In this document: positions 14,112 to 24,423 of the stretch, piece after piece
How the letters are laid out: each line of letters begins with the position of its first letter
Position numbering within the stretch: the stretch's first letter is position 1
Assembly (NCBI RefSeq): GCF_030823375.1
Contig: NZ_JAUSXB010000001.1
Span: forward strand, 310,001-374,000
Reading direction: 5' to 3'
Origin: Pseudarthrobacter siccitolerans
Lineage (GTDB): Bacteria > Actinomycetota > Actinomycetes > Actinomycetales > Micrococcaceae
Length of the DNA: 64,000 nt
Notes under the pieces: generated by a model
Told to the model about the DNA's origin: nothing
The model's database searches: none
What the model saw: the letters and a program-made list of their open reading frames with translations, nothing else
Made by a program: the position numbers and the translations under genes

Positions 14112-14927
14112 GTGACTTCGTCAACGAACGGCGCTTTTGACCGCAAGCCCTTCATCGCGGGCAACTGGAAAATGAACATGGACCACGTCCAGGGGATCAC
14201 CCTCCTGCAGAAACTTGCCTGGACGCTCTCGGATGCCAAGCACGACTACAGCCGGGTTGAGGTTGCGGTTTTCCCGCCGTTCACCGATCTGCGGGGTGTG
14301 CAGACCCTGGTCCAGGGCGACGACCTGGACGTTGCCTACGGCGGCCAGGACCTTTCCCAGTTCGACTCCGGCGCCTACACCGGCGACATCTCCGGCCAGT
14401 TCCTGAACAAGCTGGGCTGCCGGTACGTCCTGGTGGGCCACAGCGAACGCCGGACCATCCACAATGAGTCCGACGACGTCCTCAACGCCAAGGTTAAAGC
14501 TGCCTTCAAGCACAACCTGGTTCCCGTGCTCTGCGTCGGCGAAGGCCTGGAGATCCGCCAGGCCGGCACGCACGTCGAGCACACGCTGGCCCAGCTCCGC
14601 GCCGGCGTGGCCGGGCTTAGCCCGGAACAGGCCGCCGAGCTTGTGGTGGCGTACGAACCCGTCTGGGCCATTGGCACGGGCGAGGTTGCCGGCCCGGGAG
14701 ATGCGCAGGAACTGTGCGCCGCCATCCGCGCCGAGCTTGAGTCCCTCTTCGGAGCCGACACCGCCGCCAAGACCCGCCTGCTGTACGGCGGTTCGGTCAA
14801 AGCCAACAACGCCGCCGCCATCCTGAAGGAACGCGACGTGGACGGCCTTCTGGTAGGCGGTGCGAGCTTGGATCCGGCCGAGTTTGCTAATATTGTCAGG
14901 TTCGAGAGTCACCTGGTGACGGACTAG
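14112..14927 (+). CDS. tpiA: Triosephosphate isomerase
   Basis: A 271-residue TIM barrel interconverting dihydroxyacetone phosphate and glyceraldehyde 3-phosphate. Catalytic residues sit in [12 protein letters not shown] (Lys), VLVGHSERR (His) and [15 protein letters not shown] (Glu, phosphate loop); GGSVKANN and GLLVGGASL bind phosphate. It starts with GTG behind TTGGAG. secG follows 49 bases downstream. Confidence 0.96.
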   Translation: MTSSTNGAFDRKPFIAGNWKMNMDHVQGITLLQKLAWTLSDAKHDYSRVEVAVFPPFTDLRGVQTLVQGDDLDVAYGGQDLSQFDSGAYTGDISGQFLNKLGCRYVLVGHSERRTIHNESDDVLNAKVKAAFKHNLVPVLCVGEGLEIRQAGTHVEHTLAQLRAGVAGLSPEQAAELVVAYEPVWAIGTGEVAGPGDAQELCAAIRAELESLFGADTAAKTRLLYGGSVKANNAAAILKERDVDGLLVGGASLDPAEFANIVRFESHLVTD

Positions 14928-14976
14928 TCCGTCCCGGCACGCACCTCCCGCAATTCCAACTTTCTGAAAGGCCGTC

Positions 14977-15234
14977 GTGGACGTTCTTCATGTCATTCTG
15001 CAGATCCTCCTTGGCATCACCAGCCTCCTGCTGACGTTGCTGATCCTCCTCCACAAGGGACGGGGCGGCGGACTGTCGGACATGTTCGGTGGCGGCATGA
15101 GCTCAGGTCTGAGCTCCTCAGGGGTGGCAGAGCGGAACCTGAACAGGTTCACCATCATCCTCGGCGTCACCTGGGGCATCGTGATCATAGCTCTGGGACT
15201 GATTATGCGTTTCACCGGCAGCGGCGACTCCTGA
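14977..15234 (+). CDS. secG: Preprotein translocase subunit SecG
   Basis: An 85-residue inner-membrane protein of the SecYEG channel. It has two membrane helices (about residues 2-25 and 58-78) with the polar GRGGGLSDMFGGG loop typical of SecG between them. GTG start behind GAAAGG. Position after tpiA matches the tpi-secG order of other actinomycetes. A hairpin terminator follows. Confidence 0.92.
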   Translation: MDVLHVILQILLGITSLLLTLLILLHKGRGGGLSDMFGGGMSSGLSSSGVAERNLNRFTIILGVTWGIVIIALGLIMRFTGSGDS

Positions 15235-15288
15235 TCCCCGAATAAAACGATCTGCGCGGACACTGCCGCCGCGCCGGTCCGCGAACTA

Positions 15289-15322
15289 AACTGTGGCTGT
15301 CGGTTCCCCGGCAGCCACAGTT
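15289..15322 (+). terminator. terminator of the gap-pgk-tpiA-secG operon
   Basis: Perfect 11-base stem (AACTGTGGCTG with its complement) and 12-base loop, followed by a T-rich CTGTTTTA, so a classic intrinsic terminator. Confidence 0.8.
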
Positions 15323-15346
15323 CTGTTTTAAGAGGCAGGTGTCCCG

Positions 15347-15739
15347 ATGATCCATCCAACATCAGGTTTCCGGGGCACCCGCGCGGGCGCAACGGCAGGA
15401 ACAGGAAGCAGCCTCCAGAGCGGGGACCAGGGGAACAGCCTTCCACGGATCCGGATCTCGTACTGGTGTGCCAAAGGGCACGAAACGCAGTTGGTCTTCT
15501 TCAAACTCCCGGAGGACCAGATCCCGGCCGTGTGGGATTGCAGGCGCTGCGGGGTGGCGGCGGTGCGGGACGGCGTGGCGCCCGCCGATGCGGACAGCCT
15601 TGACGACGGCTACAAGAGCCACCTGGAGTATCTTAAAGAGCGTCGCTCCAGCCAGGACGCCGAAGACCTCCTGGCTGGAGCGGTGGAAAAGCTACGCGCC
15701 CGCAGCGTCCTTCCGGACGAGCTGCTGGGGGACGCGTGA
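15347..15739 (+). CDS. rbpA: RNA polymerase-binding protein RbpA
   Basis: A 130-residue actinobacterial transcription factor that binds RNA polymerase and the principal sigma factor and stabilises open complexes. The N-terminal tail (SGFRGTRAGATAGTGSS) and the zinc-binding core (YWCAKGHETQ to WDCRRCG) are visible, followed by the basic linker and sigma-interaction helix (SHLEYLKERRS, then ELLA-like end). Its last 48 bases overlap the 3-prime end of pgl on the opposite strand. Confidence 0.92.
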   Translation: MIHPTSGFRGTRAGATAGTGSSLQSGDQGNSLPRIRISYWCAKGHETQLVFFKLPEDQIPAVWDCRRCGVAAVRDGVAPADADSLDDGYKSHLEYLKERRSSQDAEDLLAGAVEKLRARSVLPDELLGDA

Positions 15740-16510
15740 CGCAGCGTTTTCATCGATCAGCCACAGCGTCCGCGATGTACCGCGCGGACCGGCGGCAGGG
15801 ACCTGTACAGGGTTGGCACCTGCCAGGGCCAACCCCACAGCGCCGGCCTTGTCCTCGCCAGCCACCACCATCCACACTTCGGCCGCCGTATTGATGGCCG
15901 GCAGCGTGAGGGACACACGCAGGGGAGGCGGCTTGGGCGAATTGCGGACGCCCACCACGGTGTTGGCTTTCTCCCGGATGGCGGCCTGCTCGGGGAACAG
16001 TGACGCAATGTGCGCGTCCGGTCCTACGCCCAGCAGGACCACGTCCAGGCGGGGGAGTGCGGAGGGCTCCTCCGGCCGGTCATCGGACATGTCGGCTGCG
16101 TGCTCTGCGGCTGCCGCTTCCCGCAACCGCCGGGCGTAGTCCTCGGCGGCTTCCTCAGGGCTGCCGAAGTGGTCCGAGGACCCGGGCTCGTGGATCCGCC
16201 CAGGGTCCACCGGGATATGCGCGAGCAGTGCGTCATACGCCTGCGTGGTGTTCCGGTCAGCATCGCCGGAAGCGACGAACCGTTCGTCGCCCCACCAGAA
16301 ATTCACTTTGGACCAGTCCACAGCGGGAGCGGCCGGAGAGTCTGCAACAGCCTTCAGCGTGCCGATGCCCATCGTGCCGCCGGTCAGCACCACGGTGGCT
16401 TCACCGTACTTGTCCTGCACATCAACAAGCTTCGTAATCAGGCGGGCCGCGATGGCCGCCATCAGCACCGACGAATCAGGATGAATGCTTACTCTTGGCT
16501 CAACGCTCAC
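15692..16510 (-). CDS. pgl: 6-phosphogluconolactonase
   Basis: A 272-residue lactonase of the NagB/DevB superfamily, hydrolysing 6-phosphogluconolactone in the oxidative pentose phosphate pathway. Motifs: LTGGTMGIGTLKAV, VNFWWGDERFVASGDADRN, LLGVGPDAHIASLFP, and RVSLTLPAINTA. It is the last gene of the leftward tkt-tal-pgi-zwf-opcA-pgl operon. GTG start overlaps the opcA end by 11 bases. The C-terminal coding part runs antiparallel into rbpA. Confidence 0.94.
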   Translation of the reverse strand: MSVEPRVSIHPDSSVLMAAIAARLITKLVDVQDKYGEATVVLTGGTMGIGTLKAVADSPAAPAVDWSKVNFWWGDERFVASGDADRNTTQAYDALLAHIPVDPGRIHEPGSSDHFGSPEEAAEDYARRLREAAAAEHAADMSDDRPEEPSALPRLDVVLLGVGPDAHIASLFPEQAAIREKANTVVGVRNSPKPPPLRVSLTLPAINTAAEVWMVVAGEDKAGAVGLALAGANPVQVPAAGPRGTSRTLWLIDENAASRVPQQLVRKDAAGA

Positions 16511-17441
16511 TGGGTCGGACGCTCCTTAGATTGGTTCGTGGCAGTCCCATAGTAATCACTTCGCCAAATACTTCATCCGGGTCCAGGCGGCGCAGTTCCT
16601 CGGCCAGGCAGTCGCGCAGGCTGCGGCGGGGCAGCGAAATCCGTTGGGCGGGCTGGCCCGGCTGGGTCAGTTCGGCGACGGACAATCCCGGGCGGAAGAG
16701 CTGGACATCGCCGCCGGGGCGGGAGAGCCGGACGCGGCGGATGCCGGTTCCGGCCGGGTCCGCCACGATGGTCACCGGTGCTTCCAGCGCAAGGGTAAGC
16801 CAGGCCGCGAGGAGGATGGTGCTCGGGGAGTCCGAGGCACCCTCGACGGCGACGGCGGTTACCGGGGAGGAGTCCACTTCGTCCAGGGCGGCGGCGAGCT
16901 GGATCCGCCAGTTGGTCAGGCGGGTCCAGGCCAGGTCCGTGTCCCCGGCGCGGTAGGTTTTGTGGATTCTCTCCAGTGCTGCCTGCGGGTCCGGTTCATT
17001 GGCGGAGTCTGTGATCCGGCGGTGTGCGATCTTCCCAATGGAAGTTTCGCAGGCGTTCTCCGGGGCGCCGTGCGGCCACCAGGCCACAATCGGTGCGTCC
17101 GGGAGCAGCAGCGCGGCCACCAGGGATTCGTTTTCGTGGGCGAGCTTTCCGTAGCCGCGCAGTACGATCACCTCGGAGGCGCCGGCGTCCCCGCCCACCC
17201 GGATCTGGGCGTCCAGCTTGTCCTCGGCGGCGGAGCCTGCATCAGCCAGGACGATGATGCGGCAGGGGTGTTCCCGGCTGGCATCGTTTGCTGCCTCGAT
17301 CGCTTCTTCCTCGAGCCCGGACTTGGTGACCACCACAAGGGTCAGCACCCGGCCCAGCGCGATCACGCCGCCCTGGTCACGCAGTGCCATCAGCTTCTTG
17401 GAAACCTTTGAGGTGGTGGTGTCCGGCAGGTCTACAATCAT
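16500..17441 (-). CDS. opcA: Glucose-6-phosphate dehydrogenase assembly protein OpcA
   Basis: A 313-residue actinobacterial and cyanobacterial protein that activates or assembles glucose-6-phosphate dehydrogenase. It begins MIVDLPDTTTSKVSKKLMAL and contains IIVLADAG and PDAPIVAWWPHGAPEN, blocks typical of OpcA. ATG overlaps the zwf stop (ATGA), so the two subunits are translationally coupled, as the functional link predicts. Confidence 0.94.
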   Translation of the reverse strand: MIVDLPDTTTSKVSKKLMALRDQGGVIALGRVLTLVVVTKSGLEEEAIEAANDASREHPCRIIVLADAGSAAEDKLDAQIRVGGDAGASEVIVLRGYGKLAHENESLVAALLLPDAPIVAWWPHGAPENACETSIGKIAHRRITDSANEPDPQAALERIHKTYRAGDTDLAWTRLTNWRIQLAAALDEVDSSPVTAVAVEGASDSPSTILLAAWLTLALEAPVTIVADPAGTGIRRVRLSRPGGDVQLFRPGLSVAELTQPGQPAQRISLPRRSLRDCLAEELRRLDPDEVFGEVITMGLPRTNLRSVRPSER

Positions 17442-19009
17442 GGCCTTCTCCAGGTTCGTCCGTCACGGGCCAGCAGCTCATCGGCAGAGGCGGGGCCCCA
17501 GCTGCCCGGGGCGTAGGGTTCCGGCTGTTCGTTCAGCTGCTCCCAGTATTCCTCGAACGGGTCAAGGATCTTCCAGGACAGCTCTACTTCCTCATGCCGC
17601 GGGAACAGCGGCGGCTCGCCCAGGAGCACGTCCAGGATCAGCCGCTCGTATGCCTCGGGGCTGGACTCGGTGAACGAGTGGCCGTAGCCAAAGTCCATGG
17701 TCACATCACGGACTTCCATCTGCGTGCCGGGCACCTTCGAACCGAACCGGATGGTCACGCCCTCGTCGGGCTGGACCCGGATCACCACGGCGTTCTGGCC
17801 GAAGTCATCCTCCCCGTGATCGCGGAACAACAGGTTGGGGGCGCGCTTGAACACCACGGCGATCTCGGTGACACGCCGGCCCAGGCGCTTGCCGGCCCGC
17901 AGGTAGAACGGCACGCCGGACCAGCGGCGGGTGTGGATGTCCACCCGGATCGCGGCGAACGTCTCTGTGGTGGAATCGGCAGGGATGCCCTCTTCCTCCA
18001 GGTAGCCCTGGACCTGTTCCCCGCCCTGCCAGCCGCCGGCGAACTGGCCGCGAGCAGAATGCGTGGACAGGTCTTCGGGCAGCTTGACGGCGGCGAGGAC
18101 CTTTTCCTTCTCCGCACGGAGGTCATCGGCGTTGAAGGAGATGGGCTCCTCCATCGCGGTCAGGGCCAACAGCTGGAGCAGGTGGTTCTGGATGACGTCG
18201 CGGGCCGCGCCCACGCCGTCGTAATACCCTGCACGGCCGCCGGTGCCGATGTCCTCGGCCATGGTGATCTGGACATGGTCCACATAATTGGCGTTCCACA
18301 ACGGCTCGAACAGCTGGTTCGCGAACCGCAGCGCCAGGATGTTCTGGACCGTCTCTTTACCCAGGTAGTGGTCGATCCGGAACACAGCATCGGCCGGGAA
18401 CACCGACTCCACAATGTCGTTCAGCTTCCGCGCCGACTCAAGGTCATGCCCGAACGGCTTCTCGATCACCACGCGGCGCCACTTGTCACCTTCGGCCTGC
18501 GCCAGGCCGTGCTTGGACAGCTGCCGGCAGACCTGCTCGAACGCCTTCGGCGGGATCGAGAGGTAGAACGCGTGGTTCCCCCGGGTGCCGCGGACGTCGT
18601 CGAGTTCCTTGATGGTCTCGCCAAGACGCTCAAAGGCGCCGTCGTCGTCGAACTCACCCTGCACAAAACGGATGCCCTCGGACAGCTGGTTCCACACCGC
18701 CTCGTCAAATGGCGTACGTGCGTAGGCCTGCACGGAAGCCTTCACCTCAGCGGCGAAATCCTCCTTGTCCCACTCACGCCGGGCAAAGCCCACCAGCGCG
18801 AAGCTCGGCGGCAGCAGCCCGCGGTTGGCGAGGTCATACACGGCCGGCATGAGCTTCTTGCGGGCAAGGTCACCGGTCACCCCGAAGAGCACCAGCGAGG
18901 ACGGACCGGCAATCCGGTTCAGGCGGCGGTCACGCGGATCCCGCAGCGGATTACGCAGCGGTTTGCCGGGACGGGTCCCGGATGACCTGCCGTATTCAGT
19001 TTCTGGCAT
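17438..19009 (-). CDS. zwf: Glucose-6-phosphate 1-dehydrogenase
   Basis: A 523-residue enzyme feeding glucose 6-phosphate into the pentose phosphate pathway and producing NADPH. The Rossmann motif LVLFGVTGDLARKKLMPA is at residues about 39-56, and the catalytic RIDHYLGKETVQN is near residue 212. DHVQITMAED and RAGKRLGRRV are further family blocks. A 30-residue basic, Arg-rich N-terminal tail precedes the fold. pgi ends 15 bases upstream. Confidence 0.96.
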   Translation of the reverse strand: MPETEYGRSSGTRPGKPLRNPLRDPRDRRLNRIAGPSSLVLFGVTGDLARKKLMPAVYDLANRGLLPPSFALVGFARREWDKEDFAAEVKASVQAYARTPFDEAVWNQLSEGIRFVQGEFDDDGAFERLGETIKELDDVRGTRGNHAFYLSIPPKAFEQVCRQLSKHGLAQAEGDKWRRVVIEKPFGHDLESARKLNDIVESVFPADAVFRIDHYLGKETVQNILALRFANQLFEPLWNANYVDHVQITMAEDIGTGGRAGYYDGVGAARDVIQNHLLQLLALTAMEEPISFNADDLRAEKEKVLAAVKLPEDLSTHSARGQFAGGWQGGEQVQGYLEEEGIPADSTTETFAAIRVDIHTRRWSGVPFYLRAGKRLGRRVTEIAVVFKRAPNLLFRDHGEDDFGQNAVVIRVQPDEGVTIRFGSKVPGTQMEVRDVTMDFGYGHSFTESSPEAYERLILDVLLGEPPLFPRHEEVELSWKILDPFEEYWEQLNEQPEPYAPGSWGPASADELLARDGRTWRRP

Positions 19010-19024
19010 GGTTGCTTTAGTGCC

Positions 19025-20659
19025 TTAGCTCTCGGTAACGGAGGCTGACCTGGCGGACAGCGCAGCAATGATGTCCCGCAACTGTGCCACACCGGCTGCC
19101 CGGTCGGTCAGGTGCAGGCGAAGCACAGGACGCCCGTGCTCACTGAGGACCTGGGCATCGCCAGCGGCCTGCGCGGCAATCAGCTTCCCGAAGGTGAAGG
19201 GACGCTCCGGAATGGCAAGGTCTTCAGCCGAAGCCGCGGTGACCTGGAGGAACACACCAATCGCGGGGCCGCCCTTGTGGAACTGCCCGGTGGAGTGCAG
19301 GAAGCGAGGTCCCCAGCCGAACGTTACGGGACGGCCGGTGACGGCGGCGAGCTCATCGCGGACGCCTTCCAGCTGTGCGAACGCCAGGCGGTCGAAGTAG
19401 GCCTGGACGCTGAGGTAGCTGTCCGCCTCGAGGGTGTCCAGCAGCGCACGCACTGCCTCTTCGGCCGTTGCTGCGCTGCCAAGCCACTCTCCGCCACGGA
19501 CCTCGATGGCACCGTCAACGAAAGCCGCCGCCGTGGGTTCGGGTTGCGCGTCCAGCAGGCCGCGGGCGGCCACCTTGGCAGCCTCAACGTCAGGCTGGTC
19601 GAACGGATTGATGCCCAGCAGGCGGCCGGCCACAGCCGTGGCAAACTCCCAGACCATCATCTGGGCGGCCAGCCCGCCGGCGATCGCAACCTGGTTGTCA
19701 CCGAGTTCGACGTCGGCGTCCGCGGCTACCAGGCGGACCACCAGCACGTCCTCGGCGCCGGAGGACACCTCCGGTGAGGTGGGACCTGCCACCACCGGCA
19801 GGACGCCGGTGCCGAGCTTGCCGGTGGATTCGGCGATGAGCTGCTCGGCCCAGTCGGCGAAGCCCACAATCCCGGAACCGTCCTCGGCGATGATGATCTT
19901 ATTGCGCAGCGGGCTGGTACCGCCCAGGGCGGTACCCAGTGCCAGGCCGATGTTCTCGGGCGCATCCTCGTTGAGGACCTCGGCTGCTTCCTCGGCCTCG
20001 TCCAGGAAAGCCTGGATGTCCACGCCGGCCAGGCCGGACGGCACCAGGCCGAAGGCGGTCAGGGCGGAGAAGCGGCCGCCGACGTTCGGGTCGGCGTTGA
20101 AGACGGCCCGGTAGCCGGCCTCGCGGGAGGCCTTGTCCAGCGGCGAGCCGGGGTCAGTGACGATGATGATCCGGCTGGCGGCATCGAGGCCGGCGTCGTT
20201 GAACGCCTTCTCGAAGACCCTCCGCTGGGAATCAGTCTCAACGGTGGAACCGGACTTTGAGGAAACCACGATGGCGGTCTCTGCAAGCCGGTCCGCCAGG
20301 GCAGCACGGACCTGGTCCGGGTCCGTGCTGTCCAGCACAGTCAGCTCGACGCCGGCGGTTCCGGCGATAACCTCAGGAGCCAGCGAGGATCCGCCCATGC
20401 CGCAAAGCACGATGCGGGTTACACCCTCGGCCCGGAGGGCGTCGCGGAGCTCCAGGATCTCCTGCACCAGTGCCTGCGAGACGGTGGCCGCCTCAACCCA
20501 GCCGAGGCGGATGGCCGACTCTGCTTCGGCGTCGGGACCCCACAGCGTGTGGTCCTTCGCAAAGATCCGGGTGGCGATCCGGTCCTCCACCAAGGCGGGA
20601 AGGTGCTGGTCAAGTGCCTGCTGCGCGGCACCGGTGGCTTCGTAGCTGAGTGTGCTCAT
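19025..20659 (-). CDS. pgi: Glucose-6-phosphate isomerase
   Basis: A 544-residue SIS-domain isomerase interconverting glucose 6-phosphate and fructose 6-phosphate. VLCGMGGSSLAPEVIAG and VVSSKSGSTVETDSQRRVF are the two phosphosugar loops, and GGRFSALTAFGLVPSGL follows. The sequence is of the short actinobacterial type found beside transaldolase, not the longer E. coli Pgi type. In some bacteria this isomerase is fused to transaldolase; here they are separate genes six bases apart. Confidence 0.93.
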   Translation of the reverse strand: MSTLSYEATGAAQQALDQHLPALVEDRIATRIFAKDHTLWGPDAEAESAIRLGWVEAATVSQALVQEILELRDALRAEGVTRIVLCGMGGSSLAPEVIAGTAGVELTVLDSTDPDQVRAALADRLAETAIVVSSKSGSTVETDSQRRVFEKAFNDAGLDAASRIIIVTDPGSPLDKASREAGYRAVFNADPNVGGRFSALTAFGLVPSGLAGVDIQAFLDEAEEAAEVLNEDAPENIGLALGTALGGTSPLRNKIIIAEDGSGIVGFADWAEQLIAESTGKLGTGVLPVVAGPTSPEVSSGAEDVLVVRLVAADADVELGDNQVAIAGGLAAQMMVWEFATAVAGRLLGINPFDQPDVEAAKVAARGLLDAQPEPTAAAFVDGAIEVRGGEWLGSAATAEEAVRALLDTLEADSYLSVQAYFDRLAFAQLEGVRDELAAVTGRPVTFGWGPRFLHSTGQFHKGGPAIGVFLQVTAASAEDLAIPERPFTFGKLIAAQAAGDAQVLSEHGRPVLRLHLTDRAAGVAQLRDIIAALSARSASVTES

Positions 20660-20665
20660 AGTCGG

Positions 20666-21781
20666 TTAGGAAGCCTTCCGTGCGGAGGCGAGGGCACCCT
20701 CGACATCGCCGAGCAGTTCCTTCCAGCTGGCCACGAACTTGTCCAGGCCTTCGGATTCGAGGAGTGCGACGACGTCGTTGTACGAGATGCCAAGCTTCTC
20801 GAGCGCGTCCAGGGTTGCGTTGGCTTCGGCGTAGGTGCCCGTGATGGTGTCACCGGTGACCACGCCGTGGTCGAAGGTGGCGTCCAGCGTCTTCTCGGGC
20901 ATGGTGTTCACGATGCCGGGGGCGACGAGCTCCGTGACGTAAAGGGTGTCCGGGTAGGCCGGGTCCTTCACGCCGGTGGAGGCCCACAGGGGACGCTGGG
21001 GGAGTGCGCCGGCTTCTGCCAGCAGGGCCCACCGCTCGGTGGCGAAGAGCTCTTCGTAGACCTGGTAGGCCAGGCGGGCGTTGGCCACGCCGGCCTTGCC
21101 CTTGAGGGCCTTGGCCTCGTCGGTGCCGATGGCGTTCAGCCGCTTGTCGATCTCGGTGTCCACGCGGGAGACGAAGAAGGAAGCCACGGAGTGGATTTTG
21201 GACAGGTCGTGGCCGTTTTCCCTGGCCTGCTCCAGGCCGGCCTGGAAGGCGTTAATGACGGCCCGGTAGCGCTCCAGGGAGAAGATCAGGGTGACGTTGA
21301 CGCTGATGCCCTCGGCCAGGGTTGCGGTGATGGCCTCGAGGCCCTCGAGCGTGGCCGGGATCTTGATGTGGACGTTGTCCTTGTTAACCCGCTTGTACAG
21401 GTGCTTGGCCTCGGCGATGGTGCCTGCGGTGTCCCACGCCAGGCGCGGGTCAACTTCGATGGACACGCGGCCGTCCACGCCCTTGGTGGCTGCCGCCACG
21501 GGAGCGAACAGGTCGCAGGCGTCAGCGACGTCAGTGGTGGTGATCTCGAAGATGGTGTCCTCGACGCTGGCGCCGGCAGCTGCCTGCTTTGCGATCGTGG
21601 CGTCGTAGTCGGTGCCGGAGGTGATGGCAGCGTGGAAGATGGACGGGTTGGTGGTCACGCCAACCACGTTCTTCTCCTCGATGAGCTTGCGGAGGGTGCC
21701 GGTTTCCAGGCGTCCGCGGGAAAGGTCGTCGAGCCAGATGGAGACTCCGGCGTCGGAGAGCTGCTGGGTGGGAGTAGTCAT
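20666..21781 (-). CDS. tal: Transaldolase
   Basis: A 371-residue enzyme moving a dihydroxyacetone unit between sugar phosphates. [17 protein letters not shown] and [13 protein letters not shown] are N-terminal family blocks; the Schiff-base Lys is in [30 protein letters not shown] follows. ATG start. It lies between tkt and pgi in the same leftward operon. Confidence 0.95.
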   Translation of the reverse strand: MTTPTQQLSDAGVSIWLDDLSRGRLETGTLRKLIEEKNVVGVTTNPSIFHAAITSGTDYDATIAKQAAAGASVEDTIFEITTTDVADACDLFAPVAAATKGVDGRVSIEVDPRLAWDTAGTIAEAKHLYKRVNKDNVHIKIPATLEGLEAITATLAEGISVNVTLIFSLERYRAVINAFQAGLEQARENGHDLSKIHSVASFFVSRVDTEIDKRLNAIGTDEAKALKGKAGVANARLAYQVYEELFATERWALLAEAGALPQRPLWASTGVKDPAYPDTLYVTELVAPGIVNTMPEKTLDATFDHGVVTGDTITGTYAEANATLDALEKLGISYNDVVALLESEGLDKFVASWKELLGDVEGALASARKAS

Positions 21782-21807
21782 GGTGTTTATCTCCTGAAAA
21801 TCGGTTG

Positions 21808-23934
21808 TTAGGCCTGGAGGCCTGCGAGGGAGTCCTTGGCAGCCGCGGCAACTGCTTCCGCGGTGATGCCGAACTCCTGGAAGAGGCGCTTGTAGTCAGC
21901 GGAAGCGCCGTAGTGCTCAAGGCTGACGGAACGGCCGGCGTCACCGACGAATTCCTTCCAGCCCAGGGCAAGTCCTGCTTCGACGGAGACGCGGGCCTTG
22001 ACGGCGGCGGGCAGCACGAGCTCGCGGTAGGCGGCGTCCTGTTTGTTGAACCACTCAACGCAGGGCATGGAGACAACGCGGGCGGCGATGCCTTCGGCCT
22101 GCAGGGCTTCGCGGGCCTGGACTGCCAGCTGGACTTCGGAACCGGTGCCGATGAGGATGACGTCGGCCGGGACGGTGGCGCCGTCCTTCGAGGCTTCGGC
22201 CAGGACGTAGCCGCCCTTGGCGACGCCGGCAACGGAACCGAACGTGTCGCCGTCGGCTGCGCCCTCGCCGCGCTCCCAGGTCGGGATGTTCTGCCGGGTC
22301 AGCACGATGCCGGCGGGGTTGTTGTGGTTCTCCAGCATGGTCTTCCACGCCACGGCCACTTCGTTGGCGTCACCGGGGCGGACAACGTCCAGGCCCACGA
22401 TGGCGCGCAGCGAGGCGAGCTGTTCCACCGGCTGGTGGGTGGGGCCGTCTTCGCCGAGGCCGATGGAGTCGTGCGTCCAGACGTAGAGGGACGGGACACC
22501 CATCAAAGCGCCGAGGCGGATGGCCGGGCGCTGGTAGTCGCTGAAGATCAGGAACGTGCCCGAGAATGCACGGGTGCGGCCGTGCAGGCTGATGCCGTTC
22601 ACGATCGATGCGGCGGCGTGCTCGCGGATACCGAAGTGCAGGACGCGGCCGTAGGGGTTGCCTTTCCATGCGTCCGTCTGCTTGGAAGCGGGAACGAACG
22701 ACGGCGAGCCTTCGATGGTGGTGTTGTTCGACTCTGCAAGGTCAGCAGAGCCGCCCCACAGTTCGGGCAGGACCGGGCCGAGCGCGTTGAGGACCTTGCC
22801 GGAGGCGGCGCGGGTGGAGACGTCCTTGCCGGCCGGGAACACGGGAAGGGCAGCGTCGAGGTCCTCCGGCAGTTCCTTGGCCTCGATGCGCTGCAGCAGG
22901 GCCGCCCCTTCGGGGTTGGCTGCCTGCCAGGCGTTGAAGGACTCTTCCCATTCCTTGCGGGCGGCGGCACCGCGGTCAACGACGGCGCGGGCGTGGGCCA
23001 GGACTTCCTGGTCCACGTCGAAGGACTTGGCGGGGTCGAAGCCCAGGATTTCCTTGAGCGCTGCGACTTCCTCGGCGCCAAGGGCAGAGCCGTGGATCTT
23101 GCCGGTGTTCTGCTTCTTCGGCGCCGGGTAGCCGATGATGGTGCGCAGGGAGACGATGGAGGGCTTGGAGGTTTCAGCCTTGGCGGCGACGAGCGCGGAG
23201 TAGAGCTCCTGCACGTCTTCCTTGTATTCGCCCGTCTTGGTCCAGTCCACGCGCTGGACGTGCCAGCCGTAGGCCTCGTAGCGCTTCAGGACGTCCTCGG
23301 TGAAGGCGATGTCGGTGTCGTCCTCGATGGAGATGTGGTTCTCATCGTAGACAACAACGAGGTTGCCGAGTTCCTGGTGGCCGGCCAGCGAGGAAGCCTC
23401 GGACGTGACGCCTTCCTGGAGGTCGCCGTCGGAAGCGATCACCCAGATGGTGTGGTCGAAGGGGCTGGTGCCCGGCGCTGCGTCGGCGTCGAACAGGCCG
23501 CGCTGGCGGCGCTGGGAGTAAGCGAACCCTACGGAGGAGGCCAGGCCCTGGCCCAGCGGACCGGTGGTGATTTCCACGCCGGCGGTGTGCTTGTACTCGG
23601 GGTGGCCCGGAGTCAGTGAACCCCAGGTGCGCAGCGCCTCAAGGTCCTTCAGTTCCAGGCCGTAGCCGGAGAGGAACAACTGGATGTAGAGGGTGAGCGA
23701 GGTGTGGCCCGGGGAGAGTACGAAGCGGTCACGGCCCAGCCACTCAGGGTTGCGGGGGTCGTGGCGCATCAGCTTCTGGAAGAGAAGGTACGCGGCCGGC
23801 GCCAGGCTCATGGCCGTTCCGGGGTGGCCGTTGCCCACCTTCTCCACCGCGTCCGCGGCCAGTACGCGGATGGTATCCACCGCGCGCTGGTCCAGGTTGG
23901 TCCAAGACAGTTCTTGCTCTTCCAAATGTGGCAC
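21808..23934 (-). CDS. tkt: Transketolase
   Basis: A 708-residue thiamine diphosphate enzyme transferring two-carbon units. The N-terminal block is [20 protein letters not shown] and the thiamine diphosphate motif is [19 protein letters not shown] with a downstream [14 protein letters not shown]. The pyrimidine domain shows [19 protein letters not shown] place the start at GTG (protein [15 protein letters not shown]); the frame stays open to an ATG at 24036, but those extra 34 residues look like leader sequence. It is the first gene of the pentose phosphate operon. Confidence 0.95.
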   Translation of the reverse strand: MPHLEEQELSWTNLDQRAVDTIRVLAADAVEKVGNGHPGTAMSLAPAAYLLFQKLMRHDPRNPEWLGRDRFVLSPGHTSLTLYIQLFLSGYGLELKDLEALRTWGSLTPGHPEYKHTAGVEITTGPLGQGLASSVGFAYSQRRQRGLFDADAAPGTSPFDHTIWVIASDGDLQEGVTSEASSLAGHQELGNLVVVYDENHISIEDDTDIAFTEDVLKRYEAYGWHVQRVDWTKTGEYKEDVQELYSALVAAKAETSKPSIVSLRTIIGYPAPKKQNTGKIHGSALGAEEVAALKEILGFDPAKSFDVDQEVLAHARAVVDRGAAARKEWEESFNAWQAANPEGAALLQRIEAKELPEDLDAALPVFPAGKDVSTRAASGKVLNALGPVLPELWGGSADLAESNNTTIEGSPSFVPASKQTDAWKGNPYGRVLHFGIREHAAASIVNGISLHGRTRAFSGTFLIFSDYQRPAIRLGALMGVPSLYVWTHDSIGLGEDGPTHQPVEQLASLRAIVGLDVVRPGDANEVAVAWKTMLENHNNPAGIVLTRQNIPTWERGEGAADGDTFGSVAGVAKGGYVLAEASKDGATVPADVILIGTGSEVQLAVQAREALQAEGIAARVVSMPCVEWFNKQDAAYRELVLPAAVKARVSVEAGLALGWKEFVGDAGRSVSLEHYGASADYKRLFQEFGITAEAVAAAAKDSLAGLQA

Positions 23935-24423
23935 GAAAACCGGGCCCCTCTCTGTGCTGATGGCAGACGGCACACGGGGTCCGTTTGAAGGCACGCTGTG
24001 GGGCGCCCGTTGCGGTGTGTACCAGCCGTTCACCATCGAAACGTTGATCTTTCACTCAGCCACTTGACAGTTTGGGAATGCGTTTTCCACTAGTTCCCTG
24101 CTGCGTGCTGATCTGTTGACAGCTTAGCTCTATTCCATTCTTCGGGCCGCCCGAATCTCACGTTTTGGACGCAATTTCCGCTTATATGAATCCTTCTGAA
24201 GTGAGGTTGAGTTAATCTGCTCGAATCGGTGCGCGAGCGATCATCAGCACCAAACGCAGGGCGATTGCGGCGGGTGCGCGGCAGGCCGTTGGGAGGGGAG
24301 CAGCACGGTATGATATTTGGAGGCCAGTGCCGGGCTGCGGACCTTGTGGCCGCCCGGGACTCCCGGCCGGTGCGCGGATCACGTCAATGATGGTTCCGCC
24401 GGTGCCCGGACGGGCAGGGCCGC
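23935..24423. other. divergent intergenic region between tkt and ctaB
   Basis: About 490 bases without a convincing gene. It must hold the promoters of the leftward pentose phosphate operon and of ctaB. TTGACA hexamers occur at 24064 and 24116 and TATGAT at 24309 on the plus strand, but none forms a pair with standard spacing. Confidence 0.5.

Noticed and set aside
15017..15045. Considering the short secG frame spurious because of its length.
   Set aside because: Two membrane helices, the Gly-rich loop and the place after tpiA make it a real secG.
23934..24036. Extended start for transketolase at 24036.
   Set aside because: The added residues do not resemble transketolase, and the family block begins after the GTG at 23934.
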